A stretch of 7,190 nucleotides of DNA from JBEEMU01 sp043778315 (lineage in GTDB: Bacteria > Bacteroidota > Bacteroidia > Chitinophagales > Saprospiraceae): contig JAYWGJ010000156.1 in assembly GCA_043778315.1 (NCBI GenBank), positions 1-7,190 of the forward strand, written 5' to 3'. Below the pieces are notes generated by a model. The model searched no databases. It was not told where the DNA came from and was given only the letters and a program-made list of their open reading frames with translations. The translations under genes and the position numbers were made by a program. Position 1 is the first letter of the stretch; the number at the start of each line of letters is the position of its first letter. This document shows positions 1 through 6,396 of this stretch, piece after piece.

Positions 1-63
1 GTTACCACCACTGAAAATAATGTCACAAATAACGATGATTATCAATTAAAATTACAGTTTTAA
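1..63 (+). CDS. 3' end of a truncated gene, possibly an outer-membrane beta-barrel protein
   Basis: Frame 1 is open from the first base to a TAA at 61-63 and encodes 20 residues ending in DDYQLKLQF. The final segment alternates polar and hydrophobic residues and ends in phenylalanine. This is the usual look of the last beta-strand of an outer-membrane barrel recognised by the BAM machinery, such as TonB-dependent receptors and other Bacteroidota barrels. The other two plus-strand frames stop at base 48 or earlier. The fragment is too short to assign a family, so the barrel idea is inference from the C-terminal pattern alone; it could also be a chance open stretch. The gene body lies before the window. 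Confidence 0.45.
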   Translation, partial: VTTTENNVTNNDDYQLKLQF

Positions 64-441
64 CCTTCACTTTTCGTCAACCTTTTTTAGGTAGGCACAA
101 ACCGTAAGCTATAAACCGTAAGCTATAAACTTGTGCGCGCGAGTATTTTTGATTATATTGGTACATCATTTATCTGTCCTTTCTCTCTCCTTTGGAGGAG
201 ACGAGGGAGGATTGCGTAGGTTTTAATCTATTTTTTGAGTGCAAATAAATAATCATAACTAATCTTATTCAGCTACTTATTAAGGAACGCGTCCAAAATA
301 AGGTACTCTATTCTCCTTTGTCTGGGCTACGCCCGCTCACTGCAAATAATGGTGGTTTTACTACCTTTATTTTTGTTCATGCCAAAACTGCGTTAGATTT
401 TCTGCGCGACAATATTCAGTCCCTTATTTTCTCTTCATTCC
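64..441. other. Gene-free interval of 378 bases
   Basis: I see no convincing gene here on either strand. It holds a 14-nt tandem repeat (99-126) bracketed by the short inverted repeat GCACAA/TTGTGC. It also holds a purine/pyrimidine-skewed stretch (about 180-211) with a minimal CTCC-TTT-GGAG hairpin, and a small GGGC-TAC-GCCC hairpin at 324-334. The interval lies between the end of a plus-strand gene and the end of a minus-strand gene, so both genes terminate into it. I did not find a stem followed by a T-run strong enough to call a terminator. The open frame at 318-518 has no recognisable content and runs antisense into the SDR gene. Confidence 0.6.
99..129. repeat. Tandem 14-nt repeat built from heptads
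   Basis: The 14-nt unit AAACCGTAAGCTAT occurs twice without mismatch (99-112 and 113-126) and is followed by the start of a third copy (AAAC, 127-130). Each unit splits into two related heptads, AAACCGT and AAGCTAT, so the tract has a 7-nt period. It is flanked by the inverted hexamers GCACAA (95-100) and TTGTGC (131-136). Its role is unknown; it may be a small repetitive element or a relic of one. Confidence 0.75.
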
Positions 442-1101
442 TTAGATTGATAACAAATCCGTCATTTCGCGCCATTCATAAATTTTCACTTTTTCGGACT
501 GCTTTTTTGTGGCGTTAAGCATAGCTTTTGCTACGTCTCTGCCGTCAATTCCCTTGTACTTGTGCAGTCCGCCCGCGAGCAACGGATTGATAACTGCGAA
601 TAATTGTATCCATATTTTCTCCATCGGGCGGTGTTGCTGTCGGTTGCCGAGCAGCATCGACGGCTCAAAAACGTGCGTATGCTCGAAGTCCAAGGCGATA
701 ATATCGCGCTCCGTTTCGCCTTTGATTTTGGTATAAAAGATAGGAGAATTGGCATCTGCACCGACTGAACTCACCAAAAAAACAGATTTTGCACCGTTTG
801 CTTTCGCTAGTGCAGCCGCCAAAACGGGATAATCGTGGTCTATTTGATAGTAGATTTTCGGGTCGGGCGATTGTTTTTTAGTTGTCCCTAATGCAATAAA
901 AATATCGTCGGCTACGAGTTCCGCTTTTAGCTGCGGTAATGTGTGAAAATCACCAATCAAAACTTTCAGTTTTGGGTGTGAAATACCAATATTTTTACGC
1001 ACAATAATGATTATTTGTTCGTAATCATTATCAGCTAATAATAATTCTAATAGGTACGAACCGATAAATCCGCTCGCGCCGAAAAGGAGTGCTTTTTTCA
1101 T
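442..1101 (-). CDS. TIP30/HTATIP2-like atypical SDR, NAD(P)-binding
   Basis: This 219-aa protein has a Rossmann fold of the extended/atypical short-chain dehydrogenase-reductase type. The dinucleotide-binding glycine motif GASGFIG is at residues 8-14, right after the first beta-strand. A Ser pair at 111-112 and Tyr123-x-x-x-Lys127 form the SDR catalytic set. The segment from FLVSSVGAD through YTKIKGETE to LLGNRQ..RP (108-159) resembles the equivalent part of human HTATIP2/TIP30, and the length fits that family. It is therefore predicted to be a soluble NAD(P)H-binding oxidoreductase or isomerase-like protein; the substrate cannot be read from sequence. The ATG at 1101 starts directly before the first beta-strand (MKKALLFGASG), which supports this start. 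It lies 58 nt downstream of the HEPN-like gene on the same strand, so co-transcription is possible. A weak near-consensus -7 box (TAAATTTA) lies about 20 nt before the start and could give it its own promoter. Confidence 0.85.
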   Translation of the reverse strand: MKKALLFGASGFIGSYLLELLLADNDYEQIIIIVRKNIGISHPKLKVLIGDFHTLPQLKAELVADDIFIALGTTKKQSPDPKIYYQIDHDYPVLAAALAKANGAKSVFLVSSVGADANSPIFYTKIKGETERDIIALDFEHTHVFEPSMLLGNRQQHRPMEKIWIQLFAVINPLLAGGLHKYKGIDGRDVAKAMLNATKKQSEKVKIYEWREMTDLLSI

Positions 1102-1159
1102 GTTTGGGGGAGTGTTTGTATTAAATTTATAAGGAATTTAACGTTGAATACGGTATTAT

Positions 1160-2485
1160 TTATTTTTTAGCTGCAAGAATTTGCTCTTCAGCTTTCGTTA
1201 TTTTATGTCTTAGGTTTATATAATCGTTACCAGAGTAAGAACTACTTTTTTTAAGCAGTAATTGCTGCCAATCCTCTAATGTTTCTGAAATAAAATTTAT
1301 TGTACCGTCGTAAATTGCCTCAATAACCGCTTCGCTTCCTGCGGCAAACAATATTTGATTATTTCTATTGTTAATTATTGCATCTATTATATTTTTTGTA
1401 TCCTCAGCACTAAAATAAGATACATAAGGCAATACCTCGTTCTCTCCAACTATTCTTGCTTCTTCATAACTTCCAACATCTCCGTAACGTGTTATTCTTT
1501 TTGTAATTTCAATAGATAAGAGTACTTTCATATCTTCCAATATTGTTTTCAAATCAGGCATATCTAATTGTAGAATTAAAGTGTAGTGCTGCAAAATATT
1601 AGTACTGTTTTCATTTTGTGATTGCAAAAAATTTTTTAATCGTATGCGAGTTACTTCACTCAACTTAGACCAAATCAAATTATCAACGGTTAAATATTGT
1701 ATTAAATATACGAGTTGGTCATCGGTAAGATTATCTGCCACTTTACCCAATATTTCATTCTGCTCTTCGTGATAAACGGCTGTATTTTGAATAGCTAATA
1801 CTTTCAAAGTATTTAAAACTTGAAGCGTTTTACCTCTTTTTGCTGTTTCGCCTTGCAAAAAACCCTGGATTAGTGCCTGGATTAAATTTTTTATCAAGGC
1901 TGGTTTCGCCCTATCTAAATACTTAGTGTTAAGCCAAGTTCTTGTGTCCTCAAAATTAGTCGGAAAAGATGGCTTTTCTGTATCTTCAATTATTTTTGAT
2001 AAAGCGGCTCTACCTTGTGTTGGTTGATTTTGAAGTAAATACAATATAGAGTGAACAATATGTGTCTTGACTAATTCTGCGGTTGGTTGATATAATAAAC
2101 CACTATCTGCCATTGCAGGGTGTGCGCATAAATTTCTATCTTCTTTTAATCTTTCTAGTTCTTTCAACTCTATATTAGTGATGAAATTATATTCCAATTC
2201 CGCTTTCGCTAATAAGGAATTTTCAAACTCTTGTAATTTTGGAATCTGTTTGTGTTCAATGTATTTTTCTAATGATTGAATATCGCTGATAGCTTGTTTA
2301 TCTCCTTGTTCTGATAACTCCCTTATTTTTGTAATTATATCAAAAGTAACAGCTATCCAATTAGAAACTACTGCCGCCCGATACGCACCGCTTCTATACG
2401 ATAATATCGCTTCATTGATATATAATTTTGAGGTTTTATCCCTCACATTTAGCAATAATTCGTCTAAATCACTTAAACCTGCCAT
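1160..2485 (-). CDS. Unrecognised 441-aa protein with N-terminal HEPN-like domain (RNxxxH motif)
   Basis: The first ~155 residues look like an all-helical HEPN-type domain. A helix around residues 20-55 has the pattern of aromatic and alanine residues (YINEAILSYRSGAYRAAV) typical of HEPN helices. A charged helix then leads into Arg117-Asn-Leu-Cys-Ala-His122, which fits the R-[N/polar]-x-x-x-H signature of HEPN ribonucleases. Residues ~160-441 are mostly helical, with no motif I can name; no membrane segment or signal peptide is seen, so it is probably cytoplasmic. In families with this motif the Arg and His form an RNase active site, usually in toxins or phage-defence proteins; for this protein that is inference. 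No nucleotidyltransferase antitoxin (MNT/MazE-like) is adjacent. The gene is visibly more AT-rich than its neighbours (16 G/C in each of the 60-base lines at 1501 and 1561, against 28 at 3541 and 36 at 5461), suggesting separate acquisition. A TTG-N19-TAACTTTG promoter lies upstream. Confidence 0.7.
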   Translation of the reverse strand: MAGLSDLDELLLNVRDKTSKLYINEAILSYRSGAYRAAVVSNWIAVTFDIITKIRELSEQGDKQAISDIQSLEKYIEHKQIPKLQEFENSLLAKAELEYNFITNIELKELERLKEDRNLCAHPAMADSGLLYQPTAELVKTHIVHSILYLLQNQPTQGRAALSKIIEDTEKPSFPTNFEDTRTWLNTKYLDRAKPALIKNLIQALIQGFLQGETAKRGKTLQVLNTLKVLAIQNTAVYHEEQNEILGKVADNLTDDQLVYLIQYLTVDNLIWSKLSEVTRIRLKNFLQSQNENSTNILQHYTLILQLDMPDLKTILEDMKVLLSIEITKRITRYGDVGSYEEARIVGENEVLPYVSYFSAEDTKNIIDAIINNRNNQILFAAGSEAVIEAIYDGTINFISETLEDWQQLLLKKSSSYSGNDYINLRHKITKAEEQILAAKK

Positions 2486-2521
2486 TGATATTTATTTTTA
2501 AAAAAGATTGCTTACGCACTA

Positions 2522-2551
2522 CAAAGTTAGCTTTTTTTATTAAAACAACAA
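2522..2551 (-). promoter_or_regulatory. Bacteroidota-type promoter for the HEPN-like gene
   Basis: Read on the minus strand, a perfect TAnnTTTG -7 box (TAACTTTG, plus-strand 2522-2529) is preceded after exactly 19 nt by TTG (plus-strand 2549-2551), the core of the -33 element. Transcription would start roughly 5-8 nt beyond the -7 box, giving a leader of about 30 nt before the ATG at 2485. No Shine-Dalgarno sequence is present; the leader is A/T-rich, as is usual in this phylum. Confidence 0.65.
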
Positions 2552-2616
2552 TCCTAACTATCAATAAGCAGCAAAAAAAATAAGCATCGTCAAAATAGGG
2601 CGCAAAAACTGAGCGA

Positions 2617-2626
2617 AATCGCGATT
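2617..2626. promoter_or_regulatory. 10-bp palindrome in the divergent intergenic region
   Basis: AATCGCGATT is a perfect 10-bp palindrome roughly midway between the divergent HEPN-like and OmpA-family genes. Just beyond it the heptamer ACCTGTT occurs twice as a direct repeat (2632-2638 and 2651-2657, 19 nt apart). Such sites in a 250-nt divergent region could be operators, but there is no regulator gene nearby and a 10-bp palindrome can arise by chance. Confidence 0.2.
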
Positions 2627-2696
2627 GATTTACCTGTTAAAACCTCAAAAACCTGTTGTCACAAAAAAACACGTTCTATATTTACCATTAATGTTG

Positions 2697-2704
2697 TAAC
2701 TTTG
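2697..2704 (+). promoter_or_regulatory. -7 promoter box for the OmpA-family gene
   Basis: TAACTTTG matches the Bacteroidota -7 consensus TAnnTTTG perfectly and lies 31 nt before the ATG at 2736. The expected -33 TTTG is poor: only TTCT or GTTC is found at the right distance. An imperfectly understood inverted repeat, TTGTAA (2707-2712) and TTACAA (2718-2723), lies at or just after the likely start site. Confidence 0.5.
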
Positions 2705-2735
2705 TGTTGTAAAACAATTACAAAAACTTAAAAAT

Positions 2736-4499
2736 ATGAGCAAAATAACAACATGGATTGGCAGTATTGTGCTGCTTTTATTGGCGCAAAACGCGATAGC
2801 ACAGACGACCGCCGTAGAAGCGAAATCGGCAAATGCGGCTTCGTTTCCGCTCGAGGGTTTCTTTTTCGAAAACAATAATCGCGGCTATTTGGCGATGGTG
2901 AAAGTCGAGATAACCGACGAAACGGGGCGCGTAGTACAAGAAGCGTACAGCGACGACGACGGCAAATTTGTGGCTACGCTGTCGCCGAACCACGACTACA
3001 AAATGAAGGCATCAAAAAACGCATTTTACGTTTTGGACACTGCGTTTAGTAGCAAAGGACATCAGGCACCCAATCCGATGTACCTCAAATACCCGTTGCA
3101 ACGGCTGCCAGGTTATATTTTTGATGCTACCATTTCGGAGCAACTCACCGACGCTGCTCGTGCCGCAGGTACACCCGCCAACGCCGTAGATAGCGTTAGG
3201 GTAGAGATGTACAATACGACCAAAAAAATATCCGTTTTGGATAAAAATACGGGCTACACCAACCTTTTCAACTATACTTTTGAGCAGGGCAATCATTATA
3301 CTATCATGCTGCGCAAGCGCGGTTTTTTTACCAAACGGATAGAGGCAAACATCAATATTCACGGCTGTATCCTTTGTTTTGAAGGCTTAGGCTCTATCAC
3401 GCCAGGCGTTGTAGATAACCTGACCGAAAAAAATACGGCGGGTACGCTTGGCGCAAATATCCAAATGCGGCGCATCGAGGTCAATAAATCTATCAAAGTA
3501 GATAATATTTATTACGATTTATCCCGGTATAATATTCGCCCCGACGCGGCAAAAGAATTGGACAAATTGGTGGTGGTACTCAAAGATAATCCGCAAATTG
3601 TGGTGGAACTGAGTTCGCATACCGACTCGCGCGGCGGCGCAAACGAAAACATGACGCTCTCCGAAAATCGCGCGCGAGCCGCAGTAGATTATGTGGTCTC
3701 CAAAGGTATTGCGCGCGCCCGCATATCGGGCAAAGGCTACGGCGAAACCAAGTTAGTGAACGGCTGTACCGACGGCGTGCAATGCAACGAAGAAGACCAC
3801 CAAAAAAATCGCCGCACCGAACTCACCGTCACCGACGTACTCACCGACGACCCGTTTGCCGACAAAAGTCTCGCCAATATATTGGAGGAGCAAGACTTTA
3901 TGAAGACCGTAACGAGCGATAAACCGACCGAAATCATACAAGTAGGCAACGACGGCGCGATACCCGAAGAAATCCGTTTAGACCTCGAGCGACAAGCCAA
4001 ACGCGAAGCCGAAGCCGCCAAAAAAGCCGCCGAAGCACCAGCCGAAATGCCAGTAAATACGCCTGCTACAACCAATCCCGAAACGACCGAAAAAGCCGCG
4101 CCTGTGCCGATAGACGATACAACGCCACCGCCCATCGATACGCGCTCGAGGGTAGTTGCCGCACAGTATGTGGAGTCCGTCAATGACCCTGTTGCGCTTG
4201 ACGAAGGCAGCGAAACCGAGGCGCAAGCCTTAGCCAAAACTTTTCCTATTACGGCTACAACGAACGGTTACAAAATCCTATTGATAGGGAACGATATGTT
4301 GTTATCGAGCAAAAACGGGTTGTTTGAGGAGTTCAAAAATAACAGCATTTTTCATGAAAAACTAAACGGTAATCATCTTTATTTGATAGGTAACTATCGC
4401 TCCAAAATCAGTGCAGAGGCGATGATGGAGCGCGGTATCAAAATAAAATACCGAAATGCTAAAATTGTACACTATAAAGATGGCAAACAAGTAGATTAA
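2736..4499 (+). CDS. OmpA-family peptidoglycan-binding envelope protein with carboxypeptidase-regulatory-like and possible SPOR-like modules
   Basis: This 587-aa protein begins with a Sec signal peptide (hydrophobic residues 8-17, cleavage expected after AIA at 20-22). Residues ~38-105 resemble a carboxypeptidase-regulatory-like (CNA-B-type) beta-sandwich (VKVEITDETGRVV...DDDGKFVATL), and ~150-208 look like a second beta-rich module. Residues ~250-365 are an OmpA C-terminal domain. Asp297 (in HTDSRG) and Arg312 (in LSENRA) are 15 residues apart, the same spacing as the diaminopimelate-binding Asp271 and Arg286 of E. coli OmpA, and NRRTEL (358-363) is the usual closing motif. The Cys343/Cys350 insert just before it is common in Bacteroidota members. 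A charged Ala/Glu then Pro/Thr-rich linker (~415-470) leads to a C-terminal segment (510-587: YKILLIG ... LYLIGNY ... AKIVHYKDGKQ) that resembles a degenerate SPOR-like domain; this last call is inference. It should sit in the periplasm or outer membrane, holding on to peptidoglycan. It has no barrel of its own. Its own promoter and a terminator-like hairpin suggest a single-gene transcript. Confidence 0.88.
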   Translation: MSKITTWIGSIVLLLLAQNAIAQTTAVEAKSANAASFPLEGFFFENNNRGYLAMVKVEITDETGRVVQEAYSDDDGKFVATLSPNHDYKMKASKNAFYVLDTAFSSKGHQAPNPMYLKYPLQRLPGYIFDATISEQLTDAARAAGTPANAVDSVRVEMYNTTKKISVLDKNTGYTNLFNYTFEQGNHYTIMLRKRGFFTKRIEANINIHGCILCFEGLGSITPGVVDNLTEKNTAGTLGANIQMRRIEVNKSIKVDNIYYDLSRYNIRPDAAKELDKLVVVLKDNPQIVVELSSHTDSRGGANENMTLSENRARAAVDYVVSKGIARARISGKGYGETKLVNGCTDGVQCNEEDHQKNRRTELTVTDVLTDDPFADKSLANILEEQDFMKTVTSDKPTEIIQVGNDGAIPEEIRLDLERQAKREAEAAKKAAEAPAEMPVNTPATTNPETTEKAAPVPIDDTTPPPIDTRSRVVAAQYVESVNDPVALDEGSETEAQALAKTFPITATTNGYKILLIGNDMLLSSKNGLFEEFKNNSIFHEKLNGNHLYLIGNYRSKISAEAMMERGIKIKYRNAKIVHYKDGKQVD

Positions 4500-4501
4500 C
4501 C

Positions 4502-4548
4502 AATAAAAAGTGCAATCATCTACGCAGGTAATTCCACTTTTTTATTTT
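4502..4548 (+). terminator. Terminator-like hairpin after the OmpA-family gene
   Basis: AAAAAGTG (4505-4512) pairs with CACTTTTT (4535-4542), and the right arm continues into T-rich sequence up to 4548. It starts a few bases after the stop codon at 4499. The arms extend with AAT/ATT if one bulge is allowed. The stem is A/T-rich and the loop is long (22 nt), so it is a modest intrinsic terminator. The complementary strand also carries A/T runs, but there is no minus-strand gene arriving from the right. Confidence 0.55.
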
Positions 4549-4573
4549 CACGATGCCCCTTTTTTCATTTTTT

Positions 4574-4604
4574 TTTGATAAACCAATATTAAAACCTATT
4601 TTTG
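4574..4604 (+). promoter_or_regulatory. Near-perfect Bacteroidota promoter for the lipoprotein gene
   Basis: TTTG (4574-4577) is followed after exactly 19 nt by TATTTTTG (4597-4604), matching TTTG-N19-TAnnTTTG. Transcription would begin near 4610, about 30 nt before the ATG at 4640. This also decides the start of the downstream gene: an in-frame ATG at 4553 lies upstream of the promoter and would not be in the transcript. Confidence 0.75.
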
Positions 4605-4639
4605 TGTTTAATTATACAATAACAACCAATTATTCTAAA

Positions 4640-5113
4640 ATGAAAAAAATTTTATTTTTGTTGCTTGCCGCAAGCCTTATCGCAACGGCTTGTAAAACAA
4701 CGCCAAAAACGGCAACGCCCGAAGACCTCGCCGCACAAGCCGCCGATACGACCAAAAATGGCGTTTTGGGTAAAATTGACACCGTCACCAAAGAGTTAGC
4801 GTTCGATACTACAGAAAAAGACCTCGCGGGCAAATGGCAGGACGACGCGGACGCGAACAGCGTAGTAGAGTTTAAAGACAAGACTTTTATAGAGTCTTAC
4901 GGCGGACAAAAAGTGCATAGCGCGCCTTATACCTACGATAAAACCTGCAAAGATTGCGCAATGAAAGACGGCAAACCGACCGACGGCTGCTTCGTTACCC
5001 GCGAAGGCTCAGAAATTTATTGCTACCGCATTGCGAGCAAAAGCAGCAGTACGCTCGAGTACAGTTTGGTCGGCTCGACGGGCAAAGTGCATTCGTTCAA
5101 AAAAATAAAATAA
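4640..5113 (+). CDS. Small SPII lipoprotein with a compact, possibly lipocalin-like domain
   Basis: With the start at 4640 the product has 157 aa and a classic lipoprotein signal: MKK, a hydrophobic core, then LIATAC with Cys18 as the lipidated residue. The in-frame ATG at 4553 would bury this signal behind 29 residues and lies upstream of the promoter, so 4640 is preferred. Residues ~19-58 are a Thr/Ala/Asp-rich tether. Residues ~60-157 form a small beta-rich domain starting with DLAGKWQDD, the G-x-W opening common in lipocalin-like and related Bacteroidota lipoproteins. Four cysteines remain in the mature domain (103, 106, 117, 128), enough for two disulfides or, through Cys103-x-x-Cys106, a metal site. 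I do not recognise a named family; the function is unknown. It should be anchored to the inner or outer membrane on the periplasmic side. The next gene starts 41 nt later on the same strand with no terminator between, so the two may be co-transcribed. Confidence 0.85.
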   Translation: MKKILFLLLAASLIATACKTTPKTATPEDLAAQAADTTKNGVLGKIDTVTKELAFDTTEKDLAGKWQDDADANSVVEFKDKTFIESYGGQKVHSAPYTYDKTCKDCAMKDGKPTDGCFVTREGSEIYCYRIASKSSSTLEYSLVGSTGKVHSFKKIK

Positions 5114-5154
5114 TTTATTTTCAATTGACTATTAGCTAAATTAAAATCATAAAA

Positions 5155-6285
5155 ATGTCACAAATTACCATTAAATCAGTCAGCACCAAGGAAGACCTAA
5201 AAGATTTTATCCGCTTCGCGTGGACGATATACAAAGGTAATCCGCATTGGGTGCCGCCTGTATTGATGGATTTTGAACCAAAATTTGATAAAAAACACCC
5301 TTTTTACGAGTTTGGCGAGCAAGAAAACTTATTGGCTTACCGCGACGGCGTGATAGTAGGTCGCATTGCTGCGATAAAAAATAATCGCTATAATGAATGT
5401 CACAACGACAAAAGCGGTTTTTTTGGTTATTTTGAGTGCATCGATGACCAAAACGTAGCGAACGCGCTCCTCGACGCGGCGCGTGATTGGCTGCTCGCGC
5501 ACGGCTTAAATAAGTTGCATGGACCCGCTTCGCCGTCGAGTAACTACGAATACGGCTTATTAGTAGAGGGTTTTGACGACGCGCCGCGCATAGAAATGTC
5601 GTACAATCCGCCGTACTATCAAACACTTTTGGAGAACTACGGCTTGACCAAAGCGATGGGTCTCCTCGCCTATCAGATAGATGCCAAAACGGTTTTGGAC
5701 AACCCAAAATTCACGCGCGTAGCCGAAATAGCACGCGAACGCGCAGGCGTAACCCTCCGTGCTATCAATAAAAAAGACATGAAAGGCGAACTCAAAATCG
5801 TCAAAGATTTGTACAATAAATGTTGGGAGCAAAATTGGGGGTTCGTACCGATGACCGAAAAAGAAATCAATAAAGTAGGCGAAGGCTTCAATCTGATAGC
5901 CGAGTCGTCGCTCATTCAGTTTGCTTACATCAAGGGCGAACCCGTAGCGATGGGTGTTGCGTTATTAGACTATAACGAGTTATTTCAGCATTTTAACGGT
6001 AAAATGTTCCCGTTCAACATATTTAAAGTCTTGAAAGCGAAGTTTTTTCCAAAAAATAAGTTTAAATGGGTTCGCGTCATGCTGCTCGGCATCACACCCG
6101 AACACCGCAATAAAGGTCTCGATGCCGTTATCAATTACGAAATGATAAAAAATGGCTTAGAACTCGGCTTTGCCTACGGCGAGGCTTCGTGGATTCTGGA
6201 AAATAACGATGCGATGAACCGCTCTATGCAAACCGTGAATGGTAAAGTGTATAAACGGTACAACGTATATGAAAAAAATATTTAA
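5155..6285 (+). CDS. GNAT-fold N-acetyltransferase, YghO-like
   Basis: This 376-aa cytoplasmic protein resembles the YghO-like GNAT-fold family, and its length suits that family. The N-terminal part has the conserved opening F..F...IYKGNPHWVPP (about 18-35) and a following ...HPFYE segment (48-52). A central part contains HGPASPSSNYEYGLLVEGF (122-140) and NPPYY (151-155), which are strongly conserved-looking stretches. The C-terminal part (~200-376) carries the acetyl-CoA pyrophosphate-binding motif A: VMLLGITPEHRNKGLDAVI, with R318-N-K-G-L-D-A324 matching R/Q-x-x-G-x-A. The acceptor substrate is unknown. The start at 5155 is preceded by an A-rich leader (CATAAAA) and no Shine-Dalgarno. No clear -7 box lies in the 41-nt gap after the lipoprotein, so read-through from the lipoprotein promoter is likely. 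No intact terminator follows; instead a heptad-repeat spacer begins 8 nt after the stop. Confidence 0.82.
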   Translation: MSQITIKSVSTKEDLKDFIRFAWTIYKGNPHWVPPVLMDFEPKFDKKHPFYEFGEQENLLAYRDGVIVGRIAAIKNNRYNECHNDKSGFFGYFECIDDQNVANALLDAARDWLLAHGLNKLHGPASPSSNYEYGLLVEGFDDAPRIEMSYNPPYYQTLLENYGLTKAMGLLAYQIDAKTVLDNPKFTRVAEIARERAGVTLRAINKKDMKGELKIVKDLYNKCWEQNWGFVPMTEKEINKVGEGFNLIAESSLIQFAYIKGEPVAMGVALLDYNELFQHFNGKMFPFNIFKVLKAKFFPKNKFKWVRVMLLGITPEHRNKGLDAVINYEMIKNGLELGFAYGEASWILENNDAMNRSMQTVNGKVYKRYNVYEKNI

Positions 6286-6292
6286 ATCAGCG

Positions 6293-6395
6293 AACAACTA
6301 ACAGTGAATAGTGAACAGTTTTTTTTCGCAAGGGCTATATTATTGTGGTTCTCTACGACGGACTGTTCACTATTAGTTATTCACTGTTCACTTGA
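6293..6395. repeat. Inverted heptad-repeat element
   Basis: The left arm is four consecutive heptads (AACAACT, AACAGTG, AATAGTG, AACAGTT; 6293-6320) fitting the pattern AAYARYK. The right arm, read on the minus strand, is the same kind of heptads: 6389-6395, 6382-6388 (AACAGTG), 6375-6381 (AATAACT), 6368-6374 (AATAGTG) and 6361-6367 (AACAGTC). AACAGTGAATAGTGAACAGT (6300-6319) pairs with 6362-6388 as 20 bp interrupted by one bulge of exactly seven bases, that is one heptad. The 42-nt loop begins with eight T residues. The transcript could fold into a long hairpin between the GNAT and DoxX-like genes and might dampen read-through. Confidence 0.75.
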
Positions 6396-6396
6396 A

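Noticed and set aside
180..211. CTCC-TTT-GGAG stem in a purine-skewed stretch
   Set aside because: Only four base pairs hold and no T-run follows; it resembles widespread pyrimidine/purine intergenic repeats but I cannot support a function.
324..334. GGGC-TAC-GCCC hairpin as a terminator for the SDR gene
   Set aside because: The 4-bp stem is short, lies over 100 nt beyond the stop codon, and has no U-tract on the minus strand.
318..518. 66-aa plus-strand open frame
   Set aside because: It runs antisense into the end of the SDR gene, has no domain, promoter box or typical codon use, and looks like a chance frame.
1160..2485. HEPN/MNT toxin-antitoxin pair
   Set aside because: No nucleotidyltransferase-like or small antitoxin frame is adjacent; the neighbours are an SDR enzyme and an OmpA-family protein.
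3737..4237. 166-aa minus-strand open frame, Ser/Ala-rich
   Set aside because: It is the antisense shadow of the OmpA-family gene, whose coding frame has clear domains; the low-complexity composition mirrors its Ala/Glu linker.
5207..5707. 166-aa minus-strand open frame
   Set aside because: Antisense to the well-supported GNAT gene and rich in Arg/Ser/Cys, as expected of a shadow of GC-rich codons.
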